Origin: Hyphomicrobiales bacterium
GTDB taxonomy: Bacteria > Pseudomonadota > Alphaproteobacteria > Rhizobiales > Rhizobiaceae
NCBI GenBank assembly: GCA_900466475.1
Contig: UBMI01000010.1
Coordinates: forward strand, 372,001 to 436,000
Reading direction: 5' to 3'
Length of the DNA: 64,000 nucleotides
The position numbers and the translations under genes are program-made. Below are positions 9,097 through 18,068 of the stretch, piece after piece. Every line of letters begins with the position of its first letter. Position 1 is the stretch's first letter. The notes beneath the pieces were generated by a model, which was given only the letters and a program-made list of their open reading frames with translations, had not been told where the DNA came from and ran no database searches.

Positions 9097-9684
9097 TCAG
9101 GCAGCCTTGGCAGCCATCGTTGCCTTGGCCCACCAGACCAGTTCGTCGAGGGCTGCCTTCGCCGTCGGCAGCAGGTTCGTCTCGATCTCCTCGATCGGCT
9201 TGTTGCCGAAGGCCGGGTGGATCGACATGAAGTCGCCGCCGCCGATATGCACGGCACTGCGGGTCGAGACCATGTGAAGCTCGACGCCGATCCCACGCAG
9301 ATGTTCGACCGCGCGCGTGGCACCCGTGCCGCCATAGCCGATCGCGGTGAACGGCTTGCGCATCCATTCCTTGTAGGCCTGGTCGAGAGCGTTCTTCAGG
9401 ACGCCGGTGATCGAATGATTGTATTCGGCGACAACGAAGATATAGCCGTCGAATCGGCCGATCGTTTCCTGCCAGCGCACCGCTTCCGGATTCTGGCTTG
9501 GCATCCAGAAGTTCGATGCCATTTCCTCGAAGAACGGGAGCGGGTGATCGCGCAGGTCGACCAGCTCGACGTCGAAGTCGTCACGTGCCTGAGCTTGTTT
9601 CAGTATCCATTGTGCCGGGGCATCGGCGAAACGGGTGGGGCGGGTAGAGCCGACAATAACGGCGATACGGGGCTTAGAATTCAT
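9097..9684 (-). CDS. NADPH-dependent FMN reductase
   Basis: A 195-residue flavodoxin-like reductase: IAVIVGSTRPTRFADAPAQW is the phosphate-binding loop for FMN near the N-terminus, and VVAEYNHSITGVLKNALDQAYKEW is the second FMN contact typical of this family (compare ChrR/YieF-type quinone or azo reductases). The ATG at 9684 has a strong AGGAGG site; a longer frame upstream is ignored. It is divergent from an HxlR-family regulator gene, an arrangement in which the regulator usually controls the reductase in response to electrophiles or quinones. Confidence 0.9.
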   Translation of the reverse strand: MNSKPRIAVIVGSTRPTRFADAPAQWILKQAQARDDFDVELVDLRDHPLPFFEEMASNFWMPSQNPEAVRWQETIGRFDGYIFVVAEYNHSITGVLKNALDQAYKEWMRKPFTAIGYGGTGATRAVEHLRGIGVELHMVSTRSAVHIGGGDFMSIHPAFGNKPIEEIETNLLPTAKAALDELVWWAKATMAAKAA

Positions 9685-9701
9685 AGTAACCTCCTGTATG
9701 C

Positions 9702-9720
9702 TGGTTTCCAACGGTAACCA
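9702..9720. promoter_or_regulatory. Putative HxlR operator between reductase and regulator genes
   Basis: TGGTTTCCAACGGTAACCA is an imperfect dyad of form TGGTTnCC-N3-GGnAACCA centred in the divergent intergenic region. A closely similar dyad (GTTACC-N4-GGGAAC) occurs at the second HxlR/oxidoreductase pair near 53.45 kb, which supports a role as the binding site of this regulator family. Confidence 0.6.
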
Positions 9721-9761
9721 GATTACGGATGGTTCGTGGAGCAGCACAAGGAGGCACTTTA

Positions 9762-10172
9762 TTGAAACCAGATAACCACGAGGAAACCGCCGCCTGCGAG
9801 AGCGCCGAAGACTGCGGGCAGGTTCACGCCTGCGATCACATCAGCCGCATGCTGGCGCGCATCAGCGACAAGTGGAGCCTGCTGGTGGTGCGCGTGCTGG
9901 GTCACGGTCCGCTCCGCTTCAACGCCTTGCGTCGCGAAGTGGGCGAAATCAGCCAGAAGGTACTGGCATCGACATTGCGGGAGCTGGAGGAGAACGGCTT
10001 CGTTTCCCGGACCGTCACGCCCACCACACCGCCGCAGGTCGAGTATGCGCTGACGGATCTCGGCCGGGAGTTCCTGGATCCGGTTCGGGGGCTTGCCGAG
10101 TGGGTCGTTACAAACTCCGCACGCATGGACGAGGCACGGGCGGCCTATGCCAAACGTCGCGGCCTCGACTGA
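9762..10172 (+). CDS. HxlR family transcriptional regulator
   Basis: A winged-helix regulator of about 136 residues. CDHISRMLARISDKWSLLVVRVLGHGPLRFNALRREVGEISQKVLASTLRELEENGFVSR is the classic HxlR domain, with a cysteine just ahead of helix 1 (in HACDHI) that in some members senses electrophiles. The TTG at 9762 has a perfectly placed AAGGAGG (9749-9755); an in-frame ATG at 9729 has no ribosome site, so TTG is preferred. Divergent from an FMN reductase, which is its likely target. Confidence 0.88.
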   Translation: MKPDNHEETAACESAEDCGQVHACDHISRMLARISDKWSLLVVRVLGHGPLRFNALRREVGEISQKVLASTLRELEENGFVSRTVTPTTPPQVEYALTDLGREFLDPVRGLAEWVVTNSARMDEARAAYAKRRGLD

Positions 10173-10332
10173 AGTCCTGCGGTTTGCCAATAAAGCTGGT
10201 GATATCGGTGCGCGGCTGCAACAGACCGATGTTTCCCATGGGGAATTTGGCTTATCAGATTGGTATCTTCATCTTGTTGCCGCATTCCCTAATATCTGCT
10301 CGCACCAGCTTCGAACGGAGAACCTCCTGTCC

Positions 10333-10998
10333 ATGATCAAGAAATTCATCCTTCTGGCCGTTGCGGCGAGTTACCTCTCAGCTTGCACGACGACCGATCC
10401 CTATACTGGTGAGCAGAAGGTATCCAATACCGCTGGCGGTGCTGCCCTTGGCGCGCTTGGCGGTGCTCTTGTCGGTGTCGCCGTCGGCGGCGGCGGCCAT
10501 GGCAAGCGCAACGCGGCGCTGATCGGCGCCGGCATCGGCGCACTCGCCGGCGGCGCGATCGGCAACTACATGGACCAGCAGGAAGCCGAGCTTCGTGCCC
10601 AGCTCGAAGGTACCGGCATTTCGGTCACCCGCCAGGGCGACAATATCATTCTCAACATGCCGTCGAACATCACCTTCGACGTCGACCAGGATGCGGTGAA
10701 GGCGGGCTTCTATCCGACGCTGAATTCGGTGGCGATCGTGCTGCGCAAGTTCAACCGGACGCTCATCGACATCAACGGTCATACGGACTCTACCGGCAGC
10801 CTGCAGCATAACCAGGATCTGTCGCAGCGCCGCGCGCTGTCCGTCGCCGATTATCTCGGCAGCCAGGGCATCGACCAGCGCCGCGTTTCGGCCGTCGGCT
10901 TCGGCCCGTCGCAGCCGGTCGCTTCCAACGCGACTGAAGCCGGCCGCGCGCAGAACCGCCGAGTCGAAATCCAGATCGCGCCGATCACGCAGGGCTGA
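10333..10998 (+). CDS. OmpA family lipoprotein, YiaD-like
   Basis: A 221-residue outer-membrane lipoprotein. The signal peptide ends in the lipobox LSAC, then TTTDPYTGEQ. A glycine-zipper region (about 35-85, repeated GALGGALVGVAVGGG-type segments) is followed by an OmpA C-terminal peptidoglycan-binding domain (about 110-220) with the diagnostic NGHTDSTGS, LSQRRALSVADYL and NRRVEIQI. It likely tethers the outer membrane to peptidoglycan. The ATG at 10333 starts the signal peptide; a longer frame upstream lacks one. Confidence 0.92.
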   Translation: MIKKFILLAVAASYLSACTTTDPYTGEQKVSNTAGGAALGALGGALVGVAVGGGGHGKRNAALIGAGIGALAGGAIGNYMDQQEAELRAQLEGTGISVTRQGDNIILNMPSNITFDVDQDAVKAGFYPTLNSVAIVLRKFNRTLIDINGHTDSTGSLQHNQDLSQRRALSVADYLGSQGIDQRRVSAVGFGPSQPVASNATEAGRAQNRRVEIQIAPITQG

Positions 10999-11013
10999 TC
11001 GGTCGACTTCAGA

Positions 11014-11050
11014 CGACAAAAAGGCCGGGTCATCGCCCGGCCTTTTGTCG
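11014..11050. terminator. Bidirectional terminator
   Basis: A long stem runs from CGACAAAAAGGCCGGG (11014-11029) to CCCGGCCTTTTGTCG (11036-11050) with a 6-base loop and one bulge. A/T runs on both sides suit both the OmpA lipoprotein gene and the convergent DUF2000 gene. Confidence 0.85.
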
Positions 11051-11065
11051 TTTCCGCCGTTTGCC

Positions 11066-11473
11066 TCAATGCTGCATCGTTGCGCCCTTGGTGATCTTGT
11101 CGACGATCTTCTTGTCGGCTCGCAGGGCGATGCCGACCACCTTGGCGTCATCGGGGGCGTATTCGGCGAAGACGGCGCGATTGGCTACGTCATGACCAGT
11201 TGCAAACATTTCTTCGATGAAGACGGAGGAGGTCACGTCGCGCTCCAGCGCGCGGCGATGGATCGTCGATATCGTCGCTTCGTCGGCCGACAAGACGATG
11301 ATCGGCTGGATGGATAGCGGGTTGTAGAGGTTGCCGGCGCGGTCCTTGTAGGGCTCGCCGATGATGTCAGGATACTGCCCGGCAATGCCTGTCGAGAGGA
11401 AGGCCGTGACATTCAGCTTCTGCCAGCCGGCAAGATTGTTTCGCAGGACGATCGCAATTTTGGTATCAAACAT
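11066..11473 (-). CDS. DUF2000 family protein
   Basis: A 135-residue protein beginning MFDTKIAIVLRNNLAGWQKLNVTAFL, with VLSADEATISTIHRRALERDV in the middle; this pattern fits DUF2000 proteins, which resemble peptidyl-tRNA hydrolase folds and have no proven function. The ATG at 11473 follows GAGAGAC; an ATG 5 codons upstream is possible. It is divergent from an AraC-type regulator gene 32 bp away, a neighbourhood often seen for DUF2000. Confidence 0.8.
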   Translation of the reverse strand: MFDTKIAIVLRNNLAGWQKLNVTAFLSTGIAGQYPDIIGEPYKDRAGNLYNPLSIQPIIVLSADEATISTIHRRALERDVTSSVFIEEMFATGHDVANRAVFAEYAPDDAKVVGIALRADKKIVDKITKGATMQH

Positions 11474-11505
11474 CTCAGTCTCTCTCATCAGGGTATCGAA
11501 ACGCG

Positions 11506-12390
11506 TTGAGCCAGGATCTAACGCCGCAGGTCTTCGAGGGTCTTGAACGTTTGTGCGCGCCCGCGGACAGCGGCATTCTGACTGCGCCTGCCTTTCCGGG
11601 CATCGAGCGTATCGAGGCGCAGTTTTCGGGTAATGTCTTCGAGCCGCATCGGCACGATACCTATGCCCTTGGTGTCACGCTTCATGGCGTGCAGACCTTC
11701 ACCTATCGCGGCGAGCGGCGCTTCAGCATGCCAGGCCAGGTGATCGTCTTGCATCCGGACGAGGAACATGACGGCGGGGCAGCGACCGAGGCAGGCCTTC
11801 ATTACCGCATGCTTTACATGGAGCCGGCGCTCTTGATGGAGTGTCTGGCGGCAGAGAAGATCGGCCTTCCCTTCGTCGACCAGCCGGTCATTGCCGATGG
11901 GGCACTGGCGCAGGTGCTGCTTGCCGCACTCGGCGAGCTCGACCGCGAGCTCGACGACCTCTTCGTCGACGACTTCGTCAGCCGCGTGGCGGGCGGTCTG
12001 TCGCGACATTCGCAGGTGCGCCGCCGGGCGCTGGGCGCGGTTGCGTGGAAACAGGTGCGGGCAGCGCGCGATTATCTGGAAGCGCATGCGCTGCGGCCGG
12101 TACGCTCCGGCGAGCTGGAGACCGTTACCGGCCTCGACCGCTTCACGCTGTCACGGCATTTTCGCACGGCCTTTGCCACCAGTCCGCATCGCTACATGCT
12201 GATGCGGCGGCTGCAGCAGGCAAAGACGCTGATGGGCGAGGGCGAAGGGTTTGCCGATGTGGCGGCGGCTACCGGCTTTGCCGACCAGGCGCATTTCATC
12301 CGGCATTTCAAGAAGGCCTATGGCGTCACCCCGGGGCGATGGGCGGGGCTTCAACGTTTTGCGGCAGAGACCGGACCGTTCAGCAGCTGA
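11506..12390 (+). CDS. AraC family transcriptional regulator with cupin sensor
   Basis: A 294-residue regulator. The N-terminal half is an AraC-type cupin (FEPHRHDTYALGVTLHGVQTF, MPGQVIVLHPDEEHDG); the C-terminal half has two helix-turn-helix motifs (SGELETVTGLDRFTLSRHFR and FADVAAATGFADQAHFIRHFKKAYGVTPGRW). The frame opens at TTG 11506 with a poor ribosome site, so the true start is uncertain by a few codons. It is divergent from the DUF2000 gene and probably controls it. Confidence 0.88.
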   Translation: MSQDLTPQVFEGLERLCAPADSGILTAPAFPGIERIEAQFSGNVFEPHRHDTYALGVTLHGVQTFTYRGERRFSMPGQVIVLHPDEEHDGGAATEAGLHYRMLYMEPALLMECLAAEKIGLPFVDQPVIADGALAQVLLAALGELDRELDDLFVDDFVSRVAGGLSRHSQVRRRALGAVAWKQVRAARDYLEAHALRPVRSGELETVTGLDRFTLSRHFRTAFATSPHRYMLMRRLQQAKTLMGEGEGFADVAAATGFADQAHFIRHFKKAYGVTPGRWAGLQRFAAETGPFSS

Positions 12391-12578
12391 TACTGACGTG
12401 TGAAGCCGTGGCATCTATCCAGAAAACGGCATTATCATATGCATTGCGCATGCCTACAGCAAGAAAGCCTGATGCGATAGCTTGCTCCCGAGTTGGAGCT
12501 AGCGGCATCGGCCGAATGCTCTCCCCGAAATGACGCTTGGCGGCAGCCAGCGACAGGGAAAAGGTTCAAGGCGCAACT

Positions 12579-13532
12579 ATGTCTGTAAATGATAAGCCAC
12601 TTATCGCAATTGTCGGTGCAACCAGCAAACAGGGTCGCAGCGTCGCAACGACGCTCCTTCGCAGCGGGCGTTTCCGCGTGCGCGCCCTGACCCGACAAAA
12701 GGATTCACCCGAGGCTTTGAGTCTGGAGAAACTTGGCGCTGAAATTGTAACCGTCCCTCTCCAGATCGGCTTCCAGAAGGATCTTGTCGCTGCCTTCGAA
12801 GGCGCGGACGGGGCGTTCCTGATGACGCCGCCCGTTACACCGCCGGCAACGATAGAGGCTCCTATCGGCCGCCAGCTGGCGGATGCCGCGGTTGAGGCAG
12901 GCGTCGGACATATCGTGTTCAGCACGCTCGAAAATGTCGATGCGATCTCGGGCGGGACGAAGTTTGCTCCGCACTTCACCGACAAGGCGCGCGTTGCAGA
13001 TTATATTCGCGGTCTGCCGATCTCGCATTCCTTCGTCATGCTGGCATTCTTCTACACGAATCTTCTCGAATATTATCCGCCGCGTATGGAAGGCGACACG
13101 CTCGTGCTGCCGATCTATCTGCCGGAAGATTTTCGGGCGCCTTTCGTCGATCCACTGACGGCAACCGGTCCGGCCGTGCTCGAAATCTTCTCAAATCCCG
13201 AGCGATACAACGGGAAAACGCTGCCTGTTGTCGGCGATATCATCTCGCCCCGGGAGATGGTCGAGACTTTCCGAGCGGTAACCGGCCTCAGGGCAGAATA
13301 TCGAAACGCTTTCACCAGGGATGGCCTGCTGCAGTATTTTCCGGAGTTTGCCGCCAACGAATTCCTCGTGCGAGAGCTTGTCGGGATGGTCGAGTATGCC
13401 GTCGAATACGGTTATTTCGGCAAGGGGCATGACCTGGAATGGAGCCGCCGACTGGATCCCGATACACTCGACTGGGAGCAGTATCTTCGCACCACGGGCT
13501 GGCGCGGCGACAAGAAATCTTTCGGGCTCTGA
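12579..13532 (+). CDS. NmrA-like NAD(P)-binding protein
   Basis: A 317-residue Rossmann protein opening with IAIVGATSKQGRSVATTLL, the GxxxxxG nucleotide site of atypical short-chain dehydrogenases of the NmrA group. The body has the family order but the catalytic YxxxK is not evident, as is usual for NmrA-like redox sensors. ATG at 12579 is preferred over an upstream TTG. It converges on a LysR gene with a 1-bp gap. Function is either an NAD(P)H-dependent reductase or a redox sensor. Confidence 0.85.
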   Translation: MSVNDKPLIAIVGATSKQGRSVATTLLRSGRFRVRALTRQKDSPEALSLEKLGAEIVTVPLQIGFQKDLVAAFEGADGAFLMTPPVTPPATIEAPIGRQLADAAVEAGVGHIVFSTLENVDAISGGTKFAPHFTDKARVADYIRGLPISHSFVMLAFFYTNLLEYYPPRMEGDTLVLPIYLPEDFRAPFVDPLTATGPAVLEIFSNPERYNGKTLPVVGDIISPREMVETFRAVTGLRAEYRNAFTRDGLLQYFPEFAANEFLVRELVGMVEYAVEYGYFGKGHDLEWSRRLDPDTLDWEQYLRTTGWRGDKKSFGL

Positions 13533-13533
13533 G

Positions 13534-14454
13534 TCATGACGGGCGGATTCCCGGCAGTTTGGGAATCTCGGCGACAAGAAAGTCGGTGAGAAGGCGGACG
13601 CGGGCAATGGCTGAACGCTCGGGCACGATGAGCAGGCTCAGCGGCACCGGCGCCGGACGATAGTCTTCAAGCACGACCTCGAGACGACCGCGATCCAGGA
13701 GATCGTGGACCAGCCAAAGGTGGGCGGGGCCGATGCCACGTCCTGCGGCCAAGGCTTCGCGCGCCGCAAGCCCGTGATCGACGCGAAGCTTCCCGTTGAC
13801 TGGAACCGTCACATTCGCGCCATCGCGGGAGGAGAGAGCAATCTGATCGCTCCCGGCCACATTGGACATTATGACGGTTTCGTATCGCGCGAGATCGTCC
13901 GGTCGCTCCGGCCGCCCGTGGATGGCGAAATAAGCGGGAGCGCCGACCATCAGCCGATGGCTTTTTCCGAGCGCATGAAGCTTCATGGAACTGTCGGTGA
14001 GAGGTCCGAGCCGCAGTGCCACGTCAACGCCCTCGCGAACCAGATCGATGCGCTCGTCGGTCAGGTTGAGATCGACGCTGATATCAGGATGCCGGTCCTG
14101 AAATTCGAAGATGAGGCGGGTGATGTGCATCACGCCAAGCGCTGCAGTGCATGAAAGCCTGACAGCGCCGGCGGCCGCCCGACGGGCATTCCTGGCTTCC
14201 TCGGCAGCCTGCTCGACCAGGCGTAACACCTGAAGGCAGCTGGTATAATAGCGGCTGCCTTCGTCGGTAAGGATGACGCGACGCGTGGTTCGGCTGAGGA
14301 GAGGTACGCCGACTGCCTCCTCGAGTTCATTGAGGTGCCGCGTCACGGTTGATTGACCGATGCCGAGCTCCCTTGCCACAGAAGACAGATTGCCGCGCTC
14401 GGCAACGCGAACAAAGGTGCGCATTCGGTCGAGAGACAGTCCGGTGTTATCCAT
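13534..14454 (-). CDS. LysR family transcriptional regulator
   Basis: A 306-residue LysR regulator: winged helix-turn-helix at residues 8-66 (MRTFVRVAERGNLSSVARE, STVTRHLNELEEAVGVPL) and a periplasmic-binding-like effector domain after residue 90. It belongs to the CrgA-like group by its DRHPDISVDLNLTDERIDLVREG segment. The neighbouring NmrA-like gene is convergent rather than divergent, so the target is not obvious from position. Confidence 0.92.
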   Translation of the reverse strand: MDNTGLSLDRMRTFVRVAERGNLSSVARELGIGQSTVTRHLNELEEAVGVPLLSRTTRRVILTDEGSRYYTSCLQVLRLVEQAAEEARNARRAAAGAVRLSCTAALGVMHITRLIFEFQDRHPDISVDLNLTDERIDLVREGVDVALRLGPLTDSSMKLHALGKSHRLMVGAPAYFAIHGRPERPDDLARYETVIMSNVAGSDQIALSSRDGANVTVPVNGKLRVDHGLAAREALAAGRGIGPAHLWLVHDLLDRGRLEVVLEDYRPAPVPLSLLIVPERSAIARVRLLTDFLVAEIPKLPGIRPS

Positions 14455-14605
14455 TTTTCAGCACAGTGATGTTCATTAAGTCAGTCTAGGGAATAACCGG
14501 ACCTGCGGCTAGTCAGGCACAGGCAGGACAATTCAGAGGCTGTTTCGAAGGCCACGCAGTTTGATGGGTCCCCGCATTTAGACGGCGTTTTCCGCAGGTC
14601 GCCAG

Positions 14606-15313
14606 TCACGGAGCAGCGCGCAAACGGGATAGTTCGGTTTCACGCCAGTGCAGCCATTGCTGTCTCAACCTGCCTCTCGATACGCCGATAGTCTCTTCGA
14701 GAACCTCGAAGTCGAGGATGCGTTCGGTGCGAAAATGGCGGAAGGCCTGCTTCGATTCACACCATGCGATCAGGAGGCAATGCGTGTCTGCATAGCCCAG
14801 AAGCACCGGCCACACGATGCGGTGGCTTACCTCGCCACTGGCCGCGCGATATTCGAGGTCGATCTTTCGCCCCTCCCTGATCGCCCGCCTGACCGGGCGG
14901 GTGTCGAACGTCAGGCTGTTGGTGACCTCCTCGGGCTTCAGGCCGACCGCGGGTTCGGCGATGAACGGAAGGAGGTCGTCGGGTACCGTGTCGGTAATCT
15001 TGGCGATGACATCTCTGGCGGCATTGGTGATCGCCGGGTCACCCAGTTTTGCAACCATCTGGACGCCGAGCAGAACGGCTTCGATTTCCTCTGGTGTCAG
15101 CATTAGTGGCGGCATGTCGTATTGCGGATCGAGGACGTAACCGAACCCCGCTTCCCCTTCGATGGGAACACGCTGGCCGATCAGATGAGCGATGTCGCGA
15201 TAGACGGTACGTCGCGCCACCTCGAGTTCATCGGCAAGCTGCGCCGAGGTGACAGGACGGTTTGATCTTCGAAGTATCTGGATGATCTGAAAAAGCCGTT
15301 CCGCTTTTCGCAT
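14606..15313 (-). CDS. YafY family regulator (HTH-11 plus WYL domain)
   Basis: A 235-residue regulator with an N-terminal helix-turn-helix (RLFQIIQILRRSNRPVTSAQLADELEVARRTVYRDI) and a WYL domain (about 135-235). The ATG at 15313 has an AGGAG site that itself lies inside a longer upstream frame, so 15313 is the start. It is divergent from a VOC gene 87 bp away; YafY-type regulators often sit next to and repress such glyoxalase-like genes. WYL domains commonly bind small ligands or nucleic acid. Confidence 0.9.
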   Translation of the reverse strand: MRKAERLFQIIQILRRSNRPVTSAQLADELEVARRTVYRDIAHLIGQRVPIEGEAGFGYVLDPQYDMPPLMLTPEEIEAVLLGVQMVAKLGDPAITNAARDVIAKITDTVPDDLLPFIAEPAVGLKPEEVTNSLTFDTRPVRRAIREGRKIDLEYRAASGEVSHRIVWPVLLGYADTHCLLIAWCESKQAFRHFRTERILDFEVLEETIGVSRGRLRQQWLHWRETELSRLRAAP

Positions 15314-15400
15314 GCTGGTGACTCCTGCTGCCACAACGCTGGCAGGATGACTATGTCACAAGAGCGGGCAAAGAGATCGTTACGCCTGAAGGAGAAAATG

Positions 15401-15799
15401 ATGAAGTTCGCATCCACCCGTCTTGTCGCCTCGGATATTCAAAGCATGGTGGCCTTCTATGAGCTCGTGACGGGCTATCGCGCGGAGTGGCTTGCTCCCG
15501 TCTTTGCCGAGATCGTCACACCCGGGGCCGTCGTGGCGATAGGGAGCGCGGAGACGGTCGCCCTGTTCAAAGAGGGCAGTGCGGAGCCAGGCGCCAACAG
15601 AACCGCCATTCTTGAATTCATGGTGTCTGATGTCGACGCTGAATTCGCTTGGCTCAAGGACCATGTCGAGGTGGTGCATGAGCCCAGGGATATGCCGTGG
15701 GGAAATCGCACGGTCCAGTTCTCTGACCCGGAGGGCACCCGCGTTGCGCTTTATACACCCGTTACCGAGGGCGCGAGGCAACGCTTCAGCGGTCGTTGA
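15401..15799 (+). CDS. VOC family (glyoxalase/bleomycin-resistance-like) protein
   Basis: A 132-residue single-domain VOC protein: ASTRLVASDIQSMVAFYELVTGYRAEW at the N-terminus, FMVSDVDAEFAWLKD and WGNRTVQFSDPEGTRVALYTPV at the C-terminus. The terminal metal-ligand positions of true glyoxalases are only partly recognisable. Two adjacent ATGs exist; the second (15401) is 6 bases from AAGGAG and is preferred. It is divergent from the YafY-type regulator that probably controls it. Confidence 0.87.
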   Translation: MKFASTRLVASDIQSMVAFYELVTGYRAEWLAPVFAEIVTPGAVVAIGSAETVALFKEGSAEPGANRTAILEFMVSDVDAEFAWLKDHVEVVHEPRDMPWGNRTVQFSDPEGTRVALYTPVTEGARQRFSGR

Positions 15800-15830
15800 C
15801 TGGCCTGCTGGCTGCCGAGGGTTTCGATGC

Positions 15831-16916
15831 TCAAGCAGCGTTTTCCGCAAGCCCGGAGCGACGGGCGATGAAGCGGGCGACTGCCGGGCCGATCAACAGG
15901 ATCATCATGAAGCGGCCGGTCTGCATGGCCATGACGAAAGGCACGTCGACATCGCTCGACGCGGCGATGATGGCTACGGAATCGGCGCCGCCGGGGCTGG
16001 TGGCGAGATAGGCCGTCAGCGGGTCGATGCCGGCGAATTTGTGAAGGGCGACGGCCATGCAGCCGCAGAGTGCCATCAGGATGATGATGGAGGCGGAAAC
16101 GCGGGGCAGGGCGCGGGCGGCGTGTTCGAGAATCGAGCGGGTAAAGCGCAGGCCGATGCTCCAACCGATCAGCGCGTAGCTGAGGGCCAGGATCCAGGTC
16201 GGCAGTTCGATCTTCAGCAGGCCGAAACCCTGCAAAACGGCGCCGCCGATCAGCGGGATGACGATATTGCCGCCCTGGATGCGGAAGCGGAAGACGCCGT
16301 AGCAGCAAAGGGCGGCGAAGATGATCGTGATCGCGAAGGCCGGCCAGTCGACCGGCGGGAAGAAGATGACCGGCGGCGGCTCTTGCCTATCGGCGGCGGC
16401 CCAGAGACGGGAGATGACGGAGGCGCCGACGGCGACGAAGACAACGCGCAGATATTGCATGAAGGCGACGAGGCGGGCATCCGCCCCATAGGCCTCGGAC
16501 ATGATGACCATTGCCGAGGCGCCGCCGGGCGTGGAGCCCCAGACAGCCGTCGTGCCAGGCAGAACCTGCCAACGTGTCAAAAGCCAGCCGAGACCGGCGG
16601 CAATGGCGACCACAGAGACGATGAAGACGAAGAAGAGCGGCGCATCCTTGGCCATGGTTCCGAGGATATCGGGCGTGATGTTGCGCGCCATCAGGAGGCC
16701 GACCAGCACCTGGCCGAATTGCAGCGGCCAGTAGGGGACGCGCAACTGCCCCTTGCTGACGGTAAGGGCCAGAACGATTGCCGCGACCATCGGGCCGATC
16801 AGCAGCGAGGCGGGCAGGGCGAAGAGTTCCAGGAACAGCACAAGAATGGCGGACAAGGCGAGCAGCAATGCCCATTTGGGCAGGCTCGCTTTCTGCTGGA
16901 AGCTGCTTGCGTCCAA
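15831..16916 (-). CDS. AbrB family membrane protein (putative transporter; 'ammonia monooxygenase' family)
   Basis: A hydrophobic protein of about 362 residues with some ten membrane helices in two internal repeats. Each repeat contains the signature of the AbrB duplication family: TPGGASAMVIMSEAYGADARLVAFMQYLRV in the first half and SPGGADSVAIIAASSDVDVPFVMAMQTGRF in the second. Members are often annotated as ammonia monooxygenase or AbrB regulator, but the protein is plainly a membrane transporter-like protein. No ATG fits; TTG at 16916 with a GGGG site upstream begins the natural N-terminus, though the frame is open to 17051. The partner LysR gene follows upstream on the same strand. Confidence 0.82.
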   Translation of the reverse strand: MDASSFQQKASLPKWALLLALSAILVLFLELFALPASLLIGPMVAAIVLALTVSKGQLRVPYWPLQFGQVLVGLLMARNITPDILGTMAKDAPLFFVFIVSVVAIAAGLGWLLTRWQVLPGTTAVWGSTPGGASAMVIMSEAYGADARLVAFMQYLRVVFVAVGASVISRLWAAADRQEPPPVIFFPPVDWPAFAITIIFAALCCYGVFRFRIQGGNIVIPLIGGAVLQGFGLLKIELPTWILALSYALIGWSIGLRFTRSILEHAARALPRVSASIIILMALCGCMAVALHKFAGIDPLTAYLATSPGGADSVAIIAASSDVDVPFVMAMQTGRFMMILLIGPAVARFIARRSGLAENAA

Positions 16917-17074
16917 AATTGTGATCCCCGAACTTTTCGACCGGAGCGAGCCCGAAGGCGGAGGTGGGAGGAAGCCCCGGCAGCATGAAGAGGCCGGCTG
17001 AGAGCCGGCAAGCGCAGACCCGGTATAGGCACGCAGCAGCCAAAGGGTCAATTGCGGAATCTGGCCCTTTGCTC

Positions 17075-17977
17075 CTAAAGGCGGGTGTGTTTCGCGAGAA
17101 AATCGAGCAGAGCGCGAACACGGGCCGGCAGTGGCCCGCCCTGGCCGATGTAAACTGCGTAGAATTCCTCGACATCGCCGGGATTGAGATCTTCCAGCAG
17201 GGGAACGAGCCGCCCGGCGGCGATATCGGCGCGCACGGTGAATTCCGTCATGCGGGCAAGGCCGGCGCCCGAGAGCGCCAGATAACGCATGGCCTCGCCA
17301 TCGCCGACCTGCAGGCCCGGGGTAAGGGGAATGGTGATTTCCCCGCCGTTCTCCAGGATCGGCCAGCCTTCCAGCGCCCGAGCATAGGAAAAGCCGATGC
17401 GGCGATGGTTTTGGAGTTCGGCGGCTGAATGCGGTTCGCCATATTGCGCGAGATAATCGGGGGAGGCGACGATGATCTTCCTGGCGGCGCCGAGCTTGCG
17501 CGCGATCAGGCTCGATGTCTTCAGCGGTCCAGCGCGGATCGCCACATCGGCACGCTCTTCCAGCAGATCGACGACCTTGTCGGTGTGGGTGATATCGAGC
17601 GTCACCCCCGGATGCCCGGCGAGGAAGGCTGGGACGAGCGGGGCCAGAACATGATTGCCGAAGGAACCGCTGGTGTTGATGCTGATGCGGCCGGCCGCCT
17701 GTTCTCCCGCCGAAGCGAAACGCTCCGCCTCCGATATGTTGGCAAGGATCGCCACGCTGCGCTCATAGAAGGCGCATCCCTCCGGTGTCAGCTGCAGCTT
17801 GCGCGTCGAGCGGTTGACGAGGCGGGCGCCGAGCCTTGTCTCCAGCCGGGCGACCAGCTTGCTGACGGCCGATGGCGTCATGCGCCGCGCCTGCGCGGCA
17901 GCGGAAAAACCGCCGCGTTCGACGACGCTGACGAAGACTTCCATTTCGCCCGATCGATTGATGTCCTGACGGCTCAT
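17075..17977 (-). CDS. LysR family transcriptional regulator
   Basis: A 300-residue LysR protein with helix-turn-helix (MEVFVSVVERGGFSAAAQARRMTPSAVSKLVARLETRLGARL) and effector domain (GRISINTSGSFGNHVLAPLV...). It is divergent from an aldo-keto reductase gene 91 bp away, which is the usual geometry for regulator and target; the AbrB-family gene lies downstream on the same strand. Confidence 0.92.
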   Translation of the reverse strand: MSRQDINRSGEMEVFVSVVERGGFSAAAQARRMTPSAVSKLVARLETRLGARLVNRSTRKLQLTPEGCAFYERSVAILANISEAERFASAGEQAAGRISINTSGSFGNHVLAPLVPAFLAGHPGVTLDITHTDKVVDLLEERADVAIRAGPLKTSSLIARKLGAARKIIVASPDYLAQYGEPHSAAELQNHRRIGFSYARALEGWPILENGGEITIPLTPGLQVGDGEAMRYLALSGAGLARMTEFTVRADIAAGRLVPLLEDLNPGDVEEFYAVYIGQGGPLPARVRALLDFLAKHTRL

Positions 17978-18068
17978 GATGAATTCAAATCACAGATGAT
18001 ATGCTCTAAGGCAATCTATATCATCGTTCCGGCCGGGTCTATCTCTTTGGGAAACAGGAGATCGAACC

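Noticed and set aside
15579..16988. 469-codon frame opposite the AbrB-family gene
   Set aside because: The leftward frame encodes a clear ten-helix membrane protein; the rightward product is low-complexity Gly/Asp/Arg-rich.
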